Positions 54,812-62,502 of a stretch of DNA of 64,000 nucleotides are shown here, piece after piece (positions within the stretch are counted from its first letter, which is position 1; each line of letters opens with the position of its first letter). The translations under genes and the position numbers were made by a program. The notes beneath the pieces are model-generated. The model made no database searches and was not told the DNA's origin. It saw only the letters and a program-made list of their open reading frames with translations. The stretch comes from JAGWRA01 sp035534615 (GTDB lineage: Bacteria > Acidobacteriota > Vicinamibacteria > Vicinamibacterales > CAVVIG01). The stretch covers positions 89,982-153,981 of the forward strand of contig DATLRO010000082.1 in NCBI GenBank assembly GCA_035534615.1. The letters run 5' to 3'.

Positions 54812-54817
54812 AGTATA
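54812..54817 (-). promoter_or_regulatory. -10-like element of csp, implying a long 5' leader
   Basis: TATACT on the minus strand (plus AGTATA) in GC-rich sequence, about 140 bp before the csp ATG. Long leaders in csp mRNAs act as thermosensors in other bacteria; that function is not shown here. Confidence 0.4.
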
Positions 54818-54873
54818 CCTCGTCCGCGCCTCGCGTGCCGGTCTCTTCTGCGGGCACGACCGCTCGAGCGTGA

Positions 54874-54879
54874 TATGCT
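54874..54879 (+). promoter_or_regulatory. -10-like element before the DEAD-box helicase gene
   Basis: TATGCT, preceded by TGA, 32 bp before the helicase ATG (54912). It points away from the csp promoter at 54812-54817, so the two genes are divergently transcribed. Confidence 0.35.
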
Positions 54880-54911
54880 GGCATTTTCAAGGCCTCTCGC
54901 CGACTCCCCCC

Positions 54912-56111
54912 ATGCCATTCTCCGCACTGACGCTGCATCCGGATCTGCTGCGGGGGCTGAAGGATCTCGGATTCGTGCGCCCGACCGCCATCCAGGCCGA
55001 CGCCATTCCACCGGCCATGGCCGGCCGGGATCTGCTCGCTGCGGCGGCGACCGGCAGCGGAAAGACCGCGGCGTTCCTCCTGCCGGTCCTCCAGCGGCTC
55101 ATCGGCGAACGCCGGGGCGTGACGCGCGCCCTCGTCCTGACGCCGACCCGCGAGCTGGCCGCGCAGATTCTCGGCGACCTGAATGACCTGGCGGTGCACA
55201 CCCCGATCACCGCCGCCGCGGTCTTCGGCGGGGTCGGCATGGGCCCCCAGGAGCACGCCTTGCGCAGCGGCGTCGACGTGGTCGTCGCCACGCCCGGGCG
55301 GCTGCTGGACCACTGCAAGCGGCCGTACGCGAAACTGGCCGGGGTGACGTACCTCGTGCTGGACGAGGCGGATCGCATGCTGGACATGGGCTTCCTGCCC
55401 GACATCCGCCGCGTGCTCCGCCACCTGCCGTCACGCCGCCAGACGCTGTTCTTCAGCGCGACCATGCCGCCGCCGATCGTCGCGCTGGCGCGCGAGATGC
55501 TCCGCGACCCGGTGACCATCAACATCGAACGCCGCGCCGCGCCGGCCGGCGGCATCACCCAGGCGGTCTATCCGGTGCCGGCGCACCTCAAGGTGCCCCT
55601 GCTCTTCGAGCTCCTGCGGCGGGAAGAGATCCGCGACGCGCTCGTGTTCACGCGGACCAAGCATCGTGCGGACCGCCTGGCGCGATCCCTCGCCCAGCTC
55701 GGGATCCGGGTCGAGCGGATTCACGGCAACCGGTCGCAGGCGCAGCGCACGAACGCGCTCGCGGGATTCAAGAGCGGAAAATACCGGGTCCTGGTGGCGA
55801 CCGACATCGCCGCGCGCGGGATCGACGTCACGGCGCTGGGACACGTGGTGAACTTCGACGTCCCGGCGGCCCCTGAAGATTACATCCACCGCATCGGGCG
55901 CACCGGCCGGGCGGAGGCCACCGGCGCCGCCTTCACGCTCGTGTCGCCGGAGGAGGAGAGCACCGTGCGCGCGATCGAGCGCGCCCTCGAAAAGCGGCTG
56001 CCGCGCGTGACGCTCCCGGACTTCGACTACCAGCGCCGGCAGCCCACGCCCGCCGCGCGGCCGGGCCCCGGGCCGCGCCGGCCCGTGCGCCGGCGCCCGC
56101 CAGGCCGGTAG
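54912..56111 (+). CDS. DEAD-box RNA helicase (RhlE-like)
   Basis: A 399-aa ATP-dependent RNA helicase. Motifs in order: Q motif (LGFVRPTAIQADAIP), I AATGSGKT, Ia PTRELAAQ, Ib TPGRLLDH, II VLDEADRMLDMGFLP, III FSATMPP, IV region LVFTRTKHRADRLARSL, V VATDIAARGIDVTALGHVVN, VI HRIGRTGRAEATG. The short Pro/Arg-rich tail after residue 370 matches RhlE-type proteins in ribosome assembly, RNA decay or cold adaptation. It is divergent from csp, so both RNA chaperones sit at one locus. Confidence 0.96.
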   Translation: MPFSALTLHPDLLRGLKDLGFVRPTAIQADAIPPAMAGRDLLAAAATGSGKTAAFLLPVLQRLIGERRGVTRALVLTPTRELAAQILGDLNDLAVHTPITAAAVFGGVGMGPQEHALRSGVDVVVATPGRLLDHCKRPYAKLAGVTYLVLDEADRMLDMGFLPDIRRVLRHLPSRRQTLFFSATMPPPIVALAREMLRDPVTINIERRAAPAGGITQAVYPVPAHLKVPLLFELLRREEIRDALVFTRTKHRADRLARSLAQLGIRVERIHGNRSQAQRTNALAGFKSGKYRVLVATDIAARGIDVTALGHVVNFDVPAAPEDYIHRIGRTGRAEATGAAFTLVSPEEESTVRAIERALEKRLPRVTLPDFDYQRRQPTPAARPGPGPRRPVRRRPPGR

Positions 56112-56177
56112 CCTGCCGGACGGACGCGCCACCCCTCGGACACGGAAGGCTCCCGCCGCGACGTGCAAGAGCAAATA

Positions 56178-56348
56178 TCAAGCCGGCTTGGCCGGCGATG
56201 CAATGAGCGCCTCGAACTCTTTCCGCCCGAGCGCGCGCCAGCGGCTGAGGCTCTGCCCGCGCCGCCGGCCGGCCGCCCCCTTCGCGGCAGCCGCCGGACG
56301 CCCGGCCGCGCGCGGCAGGGATGAACGAACCTGTGACCGACGTTTCAT
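56178..56348 (-). CDS. Small highly basic protein (56 aa)
   Basis: MKRRSQVRSSLPRAAGRPAA leads into AAAKGAAGRRRGQSLSRWRA and a final GRKEFEALIASPAKPA. It is rich in Arg, Ala and Lys with no acidic residue before the last 13, which resembles a nucleic-acid-binding tail. Support comes from a minus-strand -10-like TACACT (plus AGTGTA, 56451-56456) about 100 bp upstream and from the absence of other coding candidates. I do not recognise a family. Confidence 0.4.
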   Translation of the reverse strand: MKRRSQVRSSLPRAAGRPAAAAKGAAGRRRGQSLSRWRALGRKEFEALIASPAKPA

Positions 56349-56506
56349 GTGCGCTCCGATTGATGACCGAAGTGGGCCTGTCGGCGCGCACCCAAGGGAG
56401 GGGCGATGCGGCTCGAACGCTGGCGGGCTCAATGCGGTGTGACAGCCTGCAGTGTAGCAGGATCCGCCCGTTTCACGTATTTACCCAGCCTCCGATCGCC
56501 GGGGCG

Positions 56507-56512
56507 TATACT
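56507..56512 (+). promoter_or_regulatory. -10-like element before the 64-aa gene and radical SAM gene
   Basis: TATACT in a locally AT-richer patch, 75 bp before the GTG at 56588. Confidence 0.4.
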
Positions 56513-56587
56513 TGATGAGACTGCTTTCCTGAGCCCTGCGGCCGTTCCGGCCTCCAGCCCTCACCAAAGCGCCTTCAGCGAGGGCTC

Positions 56588-56782
56588 GTGAAGAAGAACT
56601 CGACCAATATCCGGATCCTGCACGAACTGATTGCCGCGCTCGAGCGCCGACTCCCGCAGGTGCAGCGCACGGGCGAGCTGGCCATCGCGCAGGAGGCGGC
56701 CGCGCTCAAGGCCAGGGCCCTGGCACGGATCGCGGAGCTCGAACGCGAGCCGGTGTCCCTGCACCCGCAACCCGTGCTCTAG
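56588..56782 (+). CDS. Small helical protein upstream of the radical SAM gene
   Basis: A 64-aa protein starting at GTG 56588 with GAGGG upstream. NSTNIRILHELIAALERRLP, QVQRTGELAIAQEAAALKAR and ALARIAELERE form a continuous amphipathic helix or coiled coil. There is no known family. It is 14 bp before the radical SAM start and on the same strand, so co-transcription is expected. A role as partner or peptide substrate is possible but unsupported. Confidence 0.55.
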   Translation: MKKNSTNIRILHELIAALERRLPQVQRTGELAIAQEAAALKARALARIAELEREPVSLHPQPVL

Positions 56783-56796
56783 AGGAAAGGATCGTG

Positions 56797-58440
56797 ATGT
56801 CCGATTCCCAGCCGCGACGTTCACGTCCCCGCGTCCTGCTCACCTCGGTCTTCGGCCCCTTCGCCCGCGACGATGAATTCGGCAGCCGCGCGATCAACCC
56901 GCTGGAGCTGTATCACAACCAGGTGACGCGCGCCCAGGGCCCCTTTTCGCTGCGCATGCACCACCGCTCGTGGGGCATCATGCTGATCCAGGCGAACATC
57001 TCCGCCCCGTCGACGCTGCTGGATTTTCCGACCCGCGAGCGCTTCGTCGACGAATTGAAGGCGCACCAGTACGACATCGTCGGCATCTCGGGCATCATCG
57101 TGAACGTCGGCAAGGTCCGCGAGATGTGCCGGCTCGTCCGGGAGCACTCGCCGGCCTCGACGATCGTCGTCGGCGGGCACGTGGCGGCCATCCCGGGCGT
57201 CGAGGCGATGCTGGACGCCGACCACATCGTCAAGGGCGAAGGCATCCGGTGGTTCCGCGAATTTCTCGGCGAGCCGGTCGACGCCCCCATCGCGCACCCG
57301 CCCATCCGGTCGTCGTTCGGCTTCCGTCTCATGGGCCTCAAGGCGCCGCGCGGCGGCGGCGACCCGGCCGCGACGATCATCCCGTCGGTCGGATGCCCCA
57401 TGGGCTGCAACTTCTGCACGACGTCCGCCTTCTTCGGCGGCAAGGGGCGGTTCGTCAACTTCTTCGAGACCGGCCGGCAGGTCTTCGACGTCATGTGCGA
57501 CGCCGAGCGGCAGCTCCACGTGCGGACGTTCTTCATGATGGACGAGAACTTCCTCCTGTACAAGAAGCGCGCGCTCGAGCTGCTCGATCTGATGAAGCGC
57601 CACGCCAAGGCGTGGTCGCTCTTCGTGTTCTCCTCGGCCAACGCGATCCGGAAGTACGAGATGCAGCAGCTCGTGGAGCTCGGCGTCGCGTGGGTCTGGA
57701 TGGGGTTCGAGTCGGCCAGCGCCGGCTACTCGAAGCTGCACGGCGCCGACACCGTCGCCCTGACGCGCGAGCTCCAGTCGCACGGCATCCGCGTGCAGGG
57801 CTCGACCATCATCGGGATGGAGCACCACGCGCCGGCGAACATGCGGGCGGAGATCGAACACGCGGTCGCCCACGACGCCGACTGCCATCAGTTCATGCTC
57901 TACACGCCGGTGCCCGGCACGCCGCTCCACGCGCAGATGACGGCCGAAGGGCGGATGCTGGAGGATGTGGACCTGGCCGACATCCACGGTCAGTACAAGT
58001 TCAACTTCAGACACGCGCACATCGACCGGGACGCGTCGAAGTCGTGGCTCGACTGGGCGTTCCAGCACGACTTCGACGTCAACGGCCCCAGCCTCTTCCG
58101 CATGATGCGGACCACGTTCCGCGGCTGGGCGCGGTACCGGGACGCCGCCGATCCGCGGATCCGCGCCCGGTTCGCCGAGGAGGCCGCGAAGCTGCGGCAC
58201 GGGTACGGCGCGGCGCTGTGGGCGATGGAGCGCTATCTCGACAGCTCGAACGCGCACGTCAGCGCCCGCATCCGGGACCTGCGGCGGCAGATCGAGCGGG
58301 ATCTCGGCGGGCTCGCCCGCGTGATCGACCGCGCCGTCGGTCCGGCGCTGCTCTGGTCGGCGCGCCGCGACGCCGCCGCGTACCCGACCGGCCGGCCGCT
58401 CGAGCCGCGCACGTTCGTCGACCGGCGCAACTGGGCGTAA
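56797..58440 (+). CDS. B12-binding-domain radical SAM protein
   Basis: A 547-aa enzyme. The N-terminal 170 residues form a cobalamin-binding Rossmann domain (YDIVGISGIIVNVGKVREMC, STIVVGGHVAAIPGVEAMLD), without the DxHxxG motif of base-off B12 proteins. The radical SAM core has the CxxxCxxC cluster in SVGCPMGCNFCTTSAFFGGK, then the GxGE-like FFMMDENFLLY and substrate-barrel segments (WVWMGFESASAGYSKLHGAD, VQGSTIIGMEHHAPANMRAE). The C-terminal 130 residues are helical (MRTTFRGWARYRDA) and unfamiliar. B12-radical SAM enzymes methylate or rearrange unactivated carbon, often in lipids or natural products. No substrate can be assigned. ATG 56797 follows AGAGGAAAGG. Confidence 0.9.
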   Translation: MSDSQPRRSRPRVLLTSVFGPFARDDEFGSRAINPLELYHNQVTRAQGPFSLRMHHRSWGIMLIQANISAPSTLLDFPTRERFVDELKAHQYDIVGISGIIVNVGKVREMCRLVREHSPASTIVVGGHVAAIPGVEAMLDADHIVKGEGIRWFREFLGEPVDAPIAHPPIRSSFGFRLMGLKAPRGGGDPAATIIPSVGCPMGCNFCTTSAFFGGKGRFVNFFETGRQVFDVMCDAERQLHVRTFFMMDENFLLYKKRALELLDLMKRHAKAWSLFVFSSANAIRKYEMQQLVELGVAWVWMGFESASAGYSKLHGADTVALTRELQSHGIRVQGSTIIGMEHHAPANMRAEIEHAVAHDADCHQFMLYTPVPGTPLHAQMTAEGRMLEDVDLADIHGQYKFNFRHAHIDRDASKSWLDWAFQHDFDVNGPSLFRMMRTTFRGWARYRDAADPRIRARFAEEAAKLRHGYGAALWAMERYLDSSNAHVSARIRDLRRQIERDLGGLARVIDRAVGPALLWSARRDAAAYPTGRPLEPRTFVDRRNWA

Positions 58441-58773
58441 GAGCCGCCCCCCCCGGGGGCAGGCGGTTCCGGGCCCGCATCGAGGCGAGGCGATCCGGAC
58501 CGCTGGCATCCAGGGAAGGGACGCCGCTGCGGCGCCCCTCCGCGATGCCGCCGCCTCCGGACCACGTTCCCCCTGTGACAGTCCCGCCGGTGCGGGCGGC
58601 CCGATTCGCGGCCGCACCGGCCGCGAGTGAACCTCCGGGCCGTTGGCCTCGTCACAGAAGCGCAGTTCTGCCGCAGTCCGCGTCTCCGGGCCGCCCAACC
58701 GGGCCGGCGCCCTGGCGCCCGTGCCCGGCCGGGCGTTCGCGCCCGTATACTGAGCACGACCGGCGAGGTGCCA
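58441..58773. other. Intergenic region between the radical SAM and phosphatase genes (333 bp)
   Basis: Very GC-rich. I see only the -10-like TATACT at 58746-58751 and the ribosome site GAGGTG (58765-58770) of the downstream phosphatase gene; nothing else is supported. Confidence 0.5.
58746..58751 (+). promoter_or_regulatory. -10-like element of the SpoIIE phosphatase gene
   Basis: TATACT, 22 nt before the ATG, with a ribosome site between. This is a conventional short leader, unlike the leaderless cases. Confidence 0.45.
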
Positions 58774-59901
58774 ATGGCCGACCATGATTCGTCGCCTCCG
58801 GATCCGGGCGTGTTCCGGACGCTCGGCAACGATCTGCGCGTCGTCTGGCAACAGATCGCCGACTCCGGCGCCAGCCGGACGTTTCACCGATCAATTGACG
58901 AGCTCGAGGAGTTCTACCTCAGCACCCACAGCCGCGACCGGCTGGCGGCCATGCGGCGCGGCAAGCGCACCGTCTATCTGTCGCTGTGGCTGCTGAAAGC
59001 GCTGTTCCTGAAACTGACGCCCTCCAGGCGCCTGCTGCTCCTGCTCAGCATGTGGCTGCTGTGGGTCGGGGTGTTGAACGTGTCCGTAGGCCGGCAGCAG
59101 GTGACCGTGCAGTTCCCGTTCCTCGGGATTGCCGTGCTGCTCTTCGTCCTGATGCTCGAGTTGAAGGACAAGCTGCTCGCGCGGAACGAGCTCGAGGCGG
59201 GGCGCGCGGTGCAGCTCGCGCTGATGCCCGACCGTCCCCCGAGCTTCCCGGGCTGGGACATCTGGCTCTTCACGCGGTCGGCCAACGACGTCGGCGGTGA
59301 TTTGGTGGATTACCTGCGGATCGACCCGCAGCGGCTCGCCGTCGCGCTGGGGGACGTGGCCGGCAAGGCGCTCCCGGCCGCGCTGCTGATGGCGAAGCTG
59401 CAGGCCACGCTGCGCGCGCTGGCGTCGCAGTGCCCGTCGCTCGGCGAGCTGGGCCGGCAGGTCAACCGGATCCTCAACCGGGACGGGCTGCCCAACCGGT
59501 TCGCCACGCTCGTCTACCTGGAGCTCGCGCCCGATTCCGGCCGCGTCCGGCTGCTCAACGCCGGCCACATGCCGCCGCTCCTCGTCCAGGCCGGGTCCAT
59601 CCGGGAGACGCCGCCGGGCGGGATCGCGCTCGGCATCGTGCCCGAGGCCGACTGCGTCGAGCAGCAGGTCGAGCTCCAGGCGGGCGATCTGCTGCTGGTG
59701 TACTCGGACGGCGTGACCGACGCGATGAACGGTGCGGGTGAGTTCTTCGGGGAGGAGCGGCTGCGCGCCGCGCTGGCGGCGGTCGCGACCTCCACGGCGG
59801 AAGTGGCGGGCCGGAGCCTCCTGGCCGCCGCCGACGCGTTCACGGGCGACGCCCGCGCGTTCGACGACCTGTCGCTGGTGGTCCTCAAGCGCCTCGCGTA
59901 G
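58774..59901 (+). CDS. PP2C/SpoIIE-family serine phosphatase, membrane anchored
   Basis: A 375-aa protein. The N-terminal 80 residues are helical and cytoplasmic. Two TM segments follow (LLLLLSMWLLWVGVLNVSVG, FPFLGIAVLLFVLMLELKDK), then a coiled coil (LLARNELEAGRAVQLALMPD) and the SpoIIE/RsbU phosphatase: FTRSANDVGGDLVDYLRIDP, VALGDVAGKALPAALLMAKL, LLVYSDGVTDAMNGAGEFFG and ARAFDDLSLVVLKRLA. Metal-binding Asp residues are in place. There is no HAMP or large sensor, unlike the phosphatase at 43634-45883. Target probably an anti-anti-sigma (STAS) protein; none is nearby. Confidence 0.9.
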   Translation: MADHDSSPPDPGVFRTLGNDLRVVWQQIADSGASRTFHRSIDELEEFYLSTHSRDRLAAMRRGKRTVYLSLWLLKALFLKLTPSRRLLLLLSMWLLWVGVLNVSVGRQQVTVQFPFLGIAVLLFVLMLELKDKLLARNELEAGRAVQLALMPDRPPSFPGWDIWLFTRSANDVGGDLVDYLRIDPQRLAVALGDVAGKALPAALLMAKLQATLRALASQCPSLGELGRQVNRILNRDGLPNRFATLVYLELAPDSGRVRLLNAGHMPPLLVQAGSIRETPPGGIALGIVPEADCVEQQVELQAGDLLLVYSDGVTDAMNGAGEFFGEERLRAALAAVATSTAEVAGRSLLAAADAFTGDARAFDDLSLVVLKRLA

Positions 59902-60060
59902 CCGGGCGGCCATTCCCTGATCACCTTCCCCGATGCGTCGGCGAACGGCATCACCGGCAGGCCGTCGGCCTTCACCTCGATGACGACCCGGGCGCGGCCC
60001 GTTGGTGGAGGCGGCGACGCCAAGAGGTCGCCGGACACCGGCGACCTTTTGAAGAATTTC

Positions 60061-60074
60061 GTTGCGGGGGCGGG
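60061..60074. repeat. Copy of the tRNA-fMet 3' end (possible att-like direct repeat, left)
   Basis: GTTGCGGGGGCGGG is identical to 61459-61472, the 3' end of the tRNA-fMet gene as read on the plus strand. Upstream similarity continues imperfectly (TTGAAGAATTTC against TTGAAAAGTTG). The 1.4 kb between the copies contains vapBC and gene fragments of lower GC, as after insertion at a tRNA. Confidence 0.45.
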
Positions 60075-60142
60075 CAACCGGCGTTACTTGCAGCTGTGGA
60101 ACGCGGCGGCGTGAGGGGATTGAACAGCGAAGCCACGCGCCC

Positions 60143-60577
60143 TTACGGCGCGGTCCGCTCCACGAGTGGATTGACGACCGTCACTCCCCCGTAGCCCTGG
60201 CCATCAGCGAGATCCTCAGAGTACAGAACCTCGGCGCCCGCGGCCTGGGCAGCGTGGATGACCAGCGCATCCCAGAACGAGATGCGGTACCGCTCTTCCA
60301 ACTCAAGAGCTCCCAGCACCGAGTCAGCCGTGTTCACGACGACCTGCCAGGTCAGGTAATCCGCCACGACCTCTCGGGTGGCCTTGGCGTTCAGAGGCCG
60401 ACCCGCCTTTCGTCGCAGATTGACCGCGAGCTCCTGAAGAACCTGCGTGCTGACGACACCACTCCTTTGAAGCCACAACTCGTCGATGAGCGCCTTCGCG
60501 CGAGTGTGCTTCCTGCCCGTCGACTTGTCGTGGGCGTACATCAGGATGTTGGTGTCGACGAAGTACTTATCGCTCAT
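60143..60577 (-). CDS. vapC: VapC-type PIN-domain toxin
   Basis: VapC toxins are PIN-domain ribonucleases, usually of tRNA or rRNA. The 144-aa protein has acidic active-site residues in YFVDTNILMYAHD (first Asp), LQELAVNLRRKAG (Glu), RISFWDALVIHAAQAAGAEV (third Asp) and LYSEDLADGQGYGGVTVVNP (fourth position). Its start overlaps the vapB end by 11 bp, so expression is coupled. The gene is plainly less GC-rich than its neighbours, which suggests horizontal acquisition. Confidence 0.93.
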   Translation of the reverse strand: MSDKYFVDTNILMYAHDKSTGRKHTRAKALIDELWLQRSGVVSTQVLQELAVNLRRKAGRPLNAKATREVVADYLTWQVVVNTADSVLGALELEERYRISFWDALVIHAAQAAGAEVLYSEDLADGQGYGGVTVVNPLVERTAP

Positions 60578-60800
60578 GAATCTCGTCGCGTGATTCAGCA
60601 GGGGTCCACTGCAGATCGAGCCCTTTGTGCAGCCGCGCGAGGGCGCGCCGGCGCGCCTTATCGAAGGCCTTCCGTTCGCGGACGAGCGCTTCCAGGCGGT
60701 TCGTCAACAAGGCGCTGAGAGAACAACCCTCTTCGGCAGCCAAGATGCGGGTCTCGCGCAACAGGTCGGCGTCCAGCTTCAACGTGACATTGGCTTTCAT
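60567..60800 (-). CDS. vapB: VapB-like antitoxin
   Basis: A 77-aa antitoxin starting at ATG 60798-60800. The N-terminal strand-helix-helix (KANVTLKLDADLLRETRILA, EEGCSLSALLTNRLEALVRE) is a ribbon-helix-helix DNA-binding fold. The C-terminal RKAFDKARRRALARLHKGLD and LQWTPAESRDEIHER would wrap the toxin's active site. It overlaps vapC, has a good upstream promoter, and a palindrome between promoter and start that is a likely autorepression site. Confidence 0.88.
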   Translation of the reverse strand: MKANVTLKLDADLLRETRILAAEEGCSLSALLTNRLEALVRERKAFDKARRRALARLHKGLDLQWTPAESRDEIHER

Positions 60801-60811
60801 AGGTTCAATCA

Positions 60812-60826
60812 GCACAGTTATTGTGC
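60812..60826. promoter_or_regulatory. Candidate vapBC operator
   Basis: GCACA-GTTAT-TGTGC, a 5-bp-arm inverted repeat 11 bp before the vapB start and just downstream of its -10 element. RHH antitoxins bind such sites to repress their own operon; binding here is inferred. Confidence 0.4.
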
Positions 60827-60832
60827 AGCACT

Positions 60833-60861
60833 ATTTTACGTGCCAGCCGCCCCAGCGTCAA
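60833..60861 (-). promoter_or_regulatory. Promoter of vapBC
   Basis: On the minus strand, -35 TTGACG (plus 60856-60861) and -10 TAAAAT (plus 60833-60838) are separated by exactly 17 bp. It is one of the clearest promoters in the window and lies in an AT-rich patch (24 of 60 bases G or C at 60781-60840). Confidence 0.65.
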
Positions 60862-60901
60862 GCAGGCTGCGCGCGCGTATCTGCCGAAATACAGGCGGAT
60901 C

Positions 60902-61273
60902 GACGATCCGACACTGAAGGTCGAACTCGACCGAATCGGGCCGCTCAAGAGCGCGACGGTGAGCATCGAACAGATGGCGGCAAAAGCCGATCTGACGACG
61001 CTTTACCTCTCAGCGTATCCGGTGCTGAGCGACACGGTTCACGCCGGCATCCGCGACCTTGAAACGCGCCACGTCGAGACGGGCAACGGCGACATCGTCA
61101 CGTTGAAGAACGAGCCTGCGGTTGACGGTCTCGAAGTACTGCTCCTGATGACGACAGCGTTTCTGATCGCGGCGCTCGAAGGATTTGCGTCGATCCTGAA
61201 GCTCGATCTCGGCGACTTCTGCGAACGGTCGAAGGGAACGCTCAAGGCGCTTGCGGATGCGGGTTCGTCGTGA
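60902..61273 (+). pseudogene. Truncated hypothetical protein (DUF5677-like fragment)
   Basis: The readable part is TLKVELDRIGPLKSATVSIE, LTTLYLSAYPVLSDTVHAGI, RDLETRHVETGNGDIVTLKN and LEVLLLMTTAFLIAALEGFA. The helix-rich core with LYLSAYPVLSDTVHAG followed by a hydrophobic helix resembles the C-terminal part of DUF5677-type proteins. No start codon with ribosome site is in place, and the frame's upstream end overlaps the vapBC promoter, so it is probably a 5'-truncated remnant. A short out-of-frame piece (61257-61373, DDLELEDYLGFELPIDLTRV) follows. Confidence 0.4.
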
Positions 61274-61420
61274 AGACGACGCGCGCGGCAAGGACGATCT
61301 CGAACTCGAAGACTACCTCGGGTTCGAGCTGCCTATCGACCTTACGCGGGTGACGCGCGCCGCCCGCGCCTGAAAGTGACGTTGGTTGCGGGCCTGAGCC
61401 GGAGGGAGCCGTACATGAAA

Positions 61421-61446
61421 TAACCCGCTGCAGGACAGCGGGTTAT
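61421..61446 (-). terminator. Intrinsic terminator of tRNA-fMet
   Basis: An 11-bp stem (left arm at 61420-61430, TAACCCGCTG core; right arm CAGCGGGTTA at 61436-61446) with a 5-nt loop. On the minus strand it is followed by TTTCATG, a short T-rich stretch. It starts 11 bp beyond the tRNA CCA end and is the only hairpin here with intrinsic-terminator form. Confidence 0.7.
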
Positions 61447-61456
61447 ATTGAAAAGT

Positions 61457-61533
<77 letters not shown>

Positions 61534-61547
61534 ACACTGAATGAACC

Positions 61548-61576
61548 ATCATAGCACCCGCACCTGAACCGGTCAA
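61548..61576 (-). promoter_or_regulatory. Promoter of tRNA-fMet
   Basis: On the minus strand, -35 TTGACC (plus 61571-61576), 17-bp spacer, -10 TATGAT (plus 61548-61553), ending 14 bp before the mature tRNA 5' end. Each hexamer matches the vegetative sigma consensus at 5 of 6 positions. Confidence 0.75.
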
Positions 61577-61686
61577 ACGGCCGGAGATCCGATCGGGCCG
61601 ACGCGACCAGGTCGAGACGGCGCGAGGCCCTCGAACGGCGGCCGTCGGCACGCCCCCTGCCGATGCCGGCGCCCGCCACCCCGATC

Positions 61687-61692
61687 TATACT
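61687..61692 (+). promoter_or_regulatory. -10-like element immediately before the VOC gene
   Basis: TATACT ends 7 nt before the ATG (61700) with only CGCCCGC between. There is no ribosome site. This is the clearest leaderless-type start in the window. Confidence 0.5.
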
Positions 61693-61699
61693 CGCCCGC

Positions 61700-62491
61700 A
61701 TGCCCCGCATCGAGACGCACGCGCCAGGCAGCTTCTGCTGGATCGAACTGGCCACCACCGATCAGCCGGCCGCAAAGCGCTTCTACACGTCGGTCTTCGG
61801 CTGGGAGGTCCAGGATTCGCCGATGGGGCCGGACGAGCTCTACTCGATGTTCACGCTCGACGGCCGCCCGGCCGCCGCTGCCTACCCCCTTCGCGCCCAG
61901 GAGCGCGCGCAGGGGGTGCCGCCGCACTGGATGCTGTACGTCGCCGTCACGAGCGCAGACGAAGCGGTCGCGCGCGCGGCCGCCCTGGGCGGCCGGACGT
62001 TCGGGCCGGCGTTCGACGTCATGGACTACGGCCGCATGGCGGTCCTGCAGGATCCGGCCGGCGCGGTCATTTCGGTCTGGCAGCCGAAGACGCACATCGG
62101 GACCGGCATCACCGGCGTGGCCGGCACGCTCTGCTGGGCCGATCTCAGCACCCCCGATCGCGACCGCATCGAGCCGTTCTACACGGGGCTGTTCGGCTGG
62201 ACGTTCGGCAAGGAAGACGAGGATCCGGCCCACGCCTACTGGCACATCAGGAACGGCCACGACTTCATCGGCGGCATCCCGCCAGCCTCCCGGCGCGACC
62301 CGCGCACGCCGCCCCACTGGCTCGCCTACTTCCTCGTCCACGACTGTGACGCGTCGGCCGCCAGCGCGACCGCCCTCGGCGCGCGCACCTGGCTGCCCCC
62401 GACGACCTTCGAAGATGTCGGACGGATGGCCGTGATCGCCGACCCGCAGGGGGCGATGTTCGCCCTGTTCCAGCCGGCCGGCCGGGCCTGA
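61700..62491 (+). CDS. VOC-family protein with two glyoxalase-like domains
   Basis: A 263-aa protein of two tandem vicinal-oxygen-chelate modules. Module 1 (about 10-125): GSFCWIELATTDQPAAKRFY, SVFGWEVQDSPMGPDELYSM, ending MAVLQDPAGAVISVWQP. Module 2 (about 137-260): GTLCWADLSTPDRDRIEPFY, GLFGWTFGKEDEDPAHAYWH, ending MAVIADPQGAMFALFQPAGR. The expected metal His/Glu positions are not all obvious, as in many YdfG/CatE-like members; activity is unknown. Cytoplasmic. The PAP2 gene follows 11 bp downstream. Confidence 0.85.
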   Translation: MPRIETHAPGSFCWIELATTDQPAAKRFYTSVFGWEVQDSPMGPDELYSMFTLDGRPAAAAYPLRAQERAQGVPPHWMLYVAVTSADEAVARAAALGGRTFGPAFDVMDYGRMAVLQDPAGAVISVWQPKTHIGTGITGVAGTLCWADLSTPDRDRIEPFYTGLFGWTFGKEDEDPAHAYWHIRNGHDFIGGIPPASRRDPRTPPHWLAYFLVHDCDASAASATALGARTWLPPTTFEDVGRMAVIADPQGAMFALFQPAGRA

Positions 62492-62502
62492 TCCGCTGCG
62501 GC

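Noticed and set aside
56797..58440. Assigning the radical SAM protein to tetraether or iso-diabolic-acid synthesis
   Set aside because: The organism group makes it tempting, but no specific motif that I can recall separates those enzymes from other B12-radical SAM proteins.
59514..60077. A minus-strand frame overlapping the SpoIIE phosphatase with the phrase VVIEVKADGLPVMPFADASG
   Set aside because: Most of it is antisense to a well-supported gene. The remaining part is short and I could not place it in a family.
61257..61373. A 38-aa frame (MRVRREDDARGKDDLELEDY...) after the DUF5677-like fragment
   Set aside because: It is short, has no ribosome site and overlaps the previous frame. It is noted only as part of the decayed patch.
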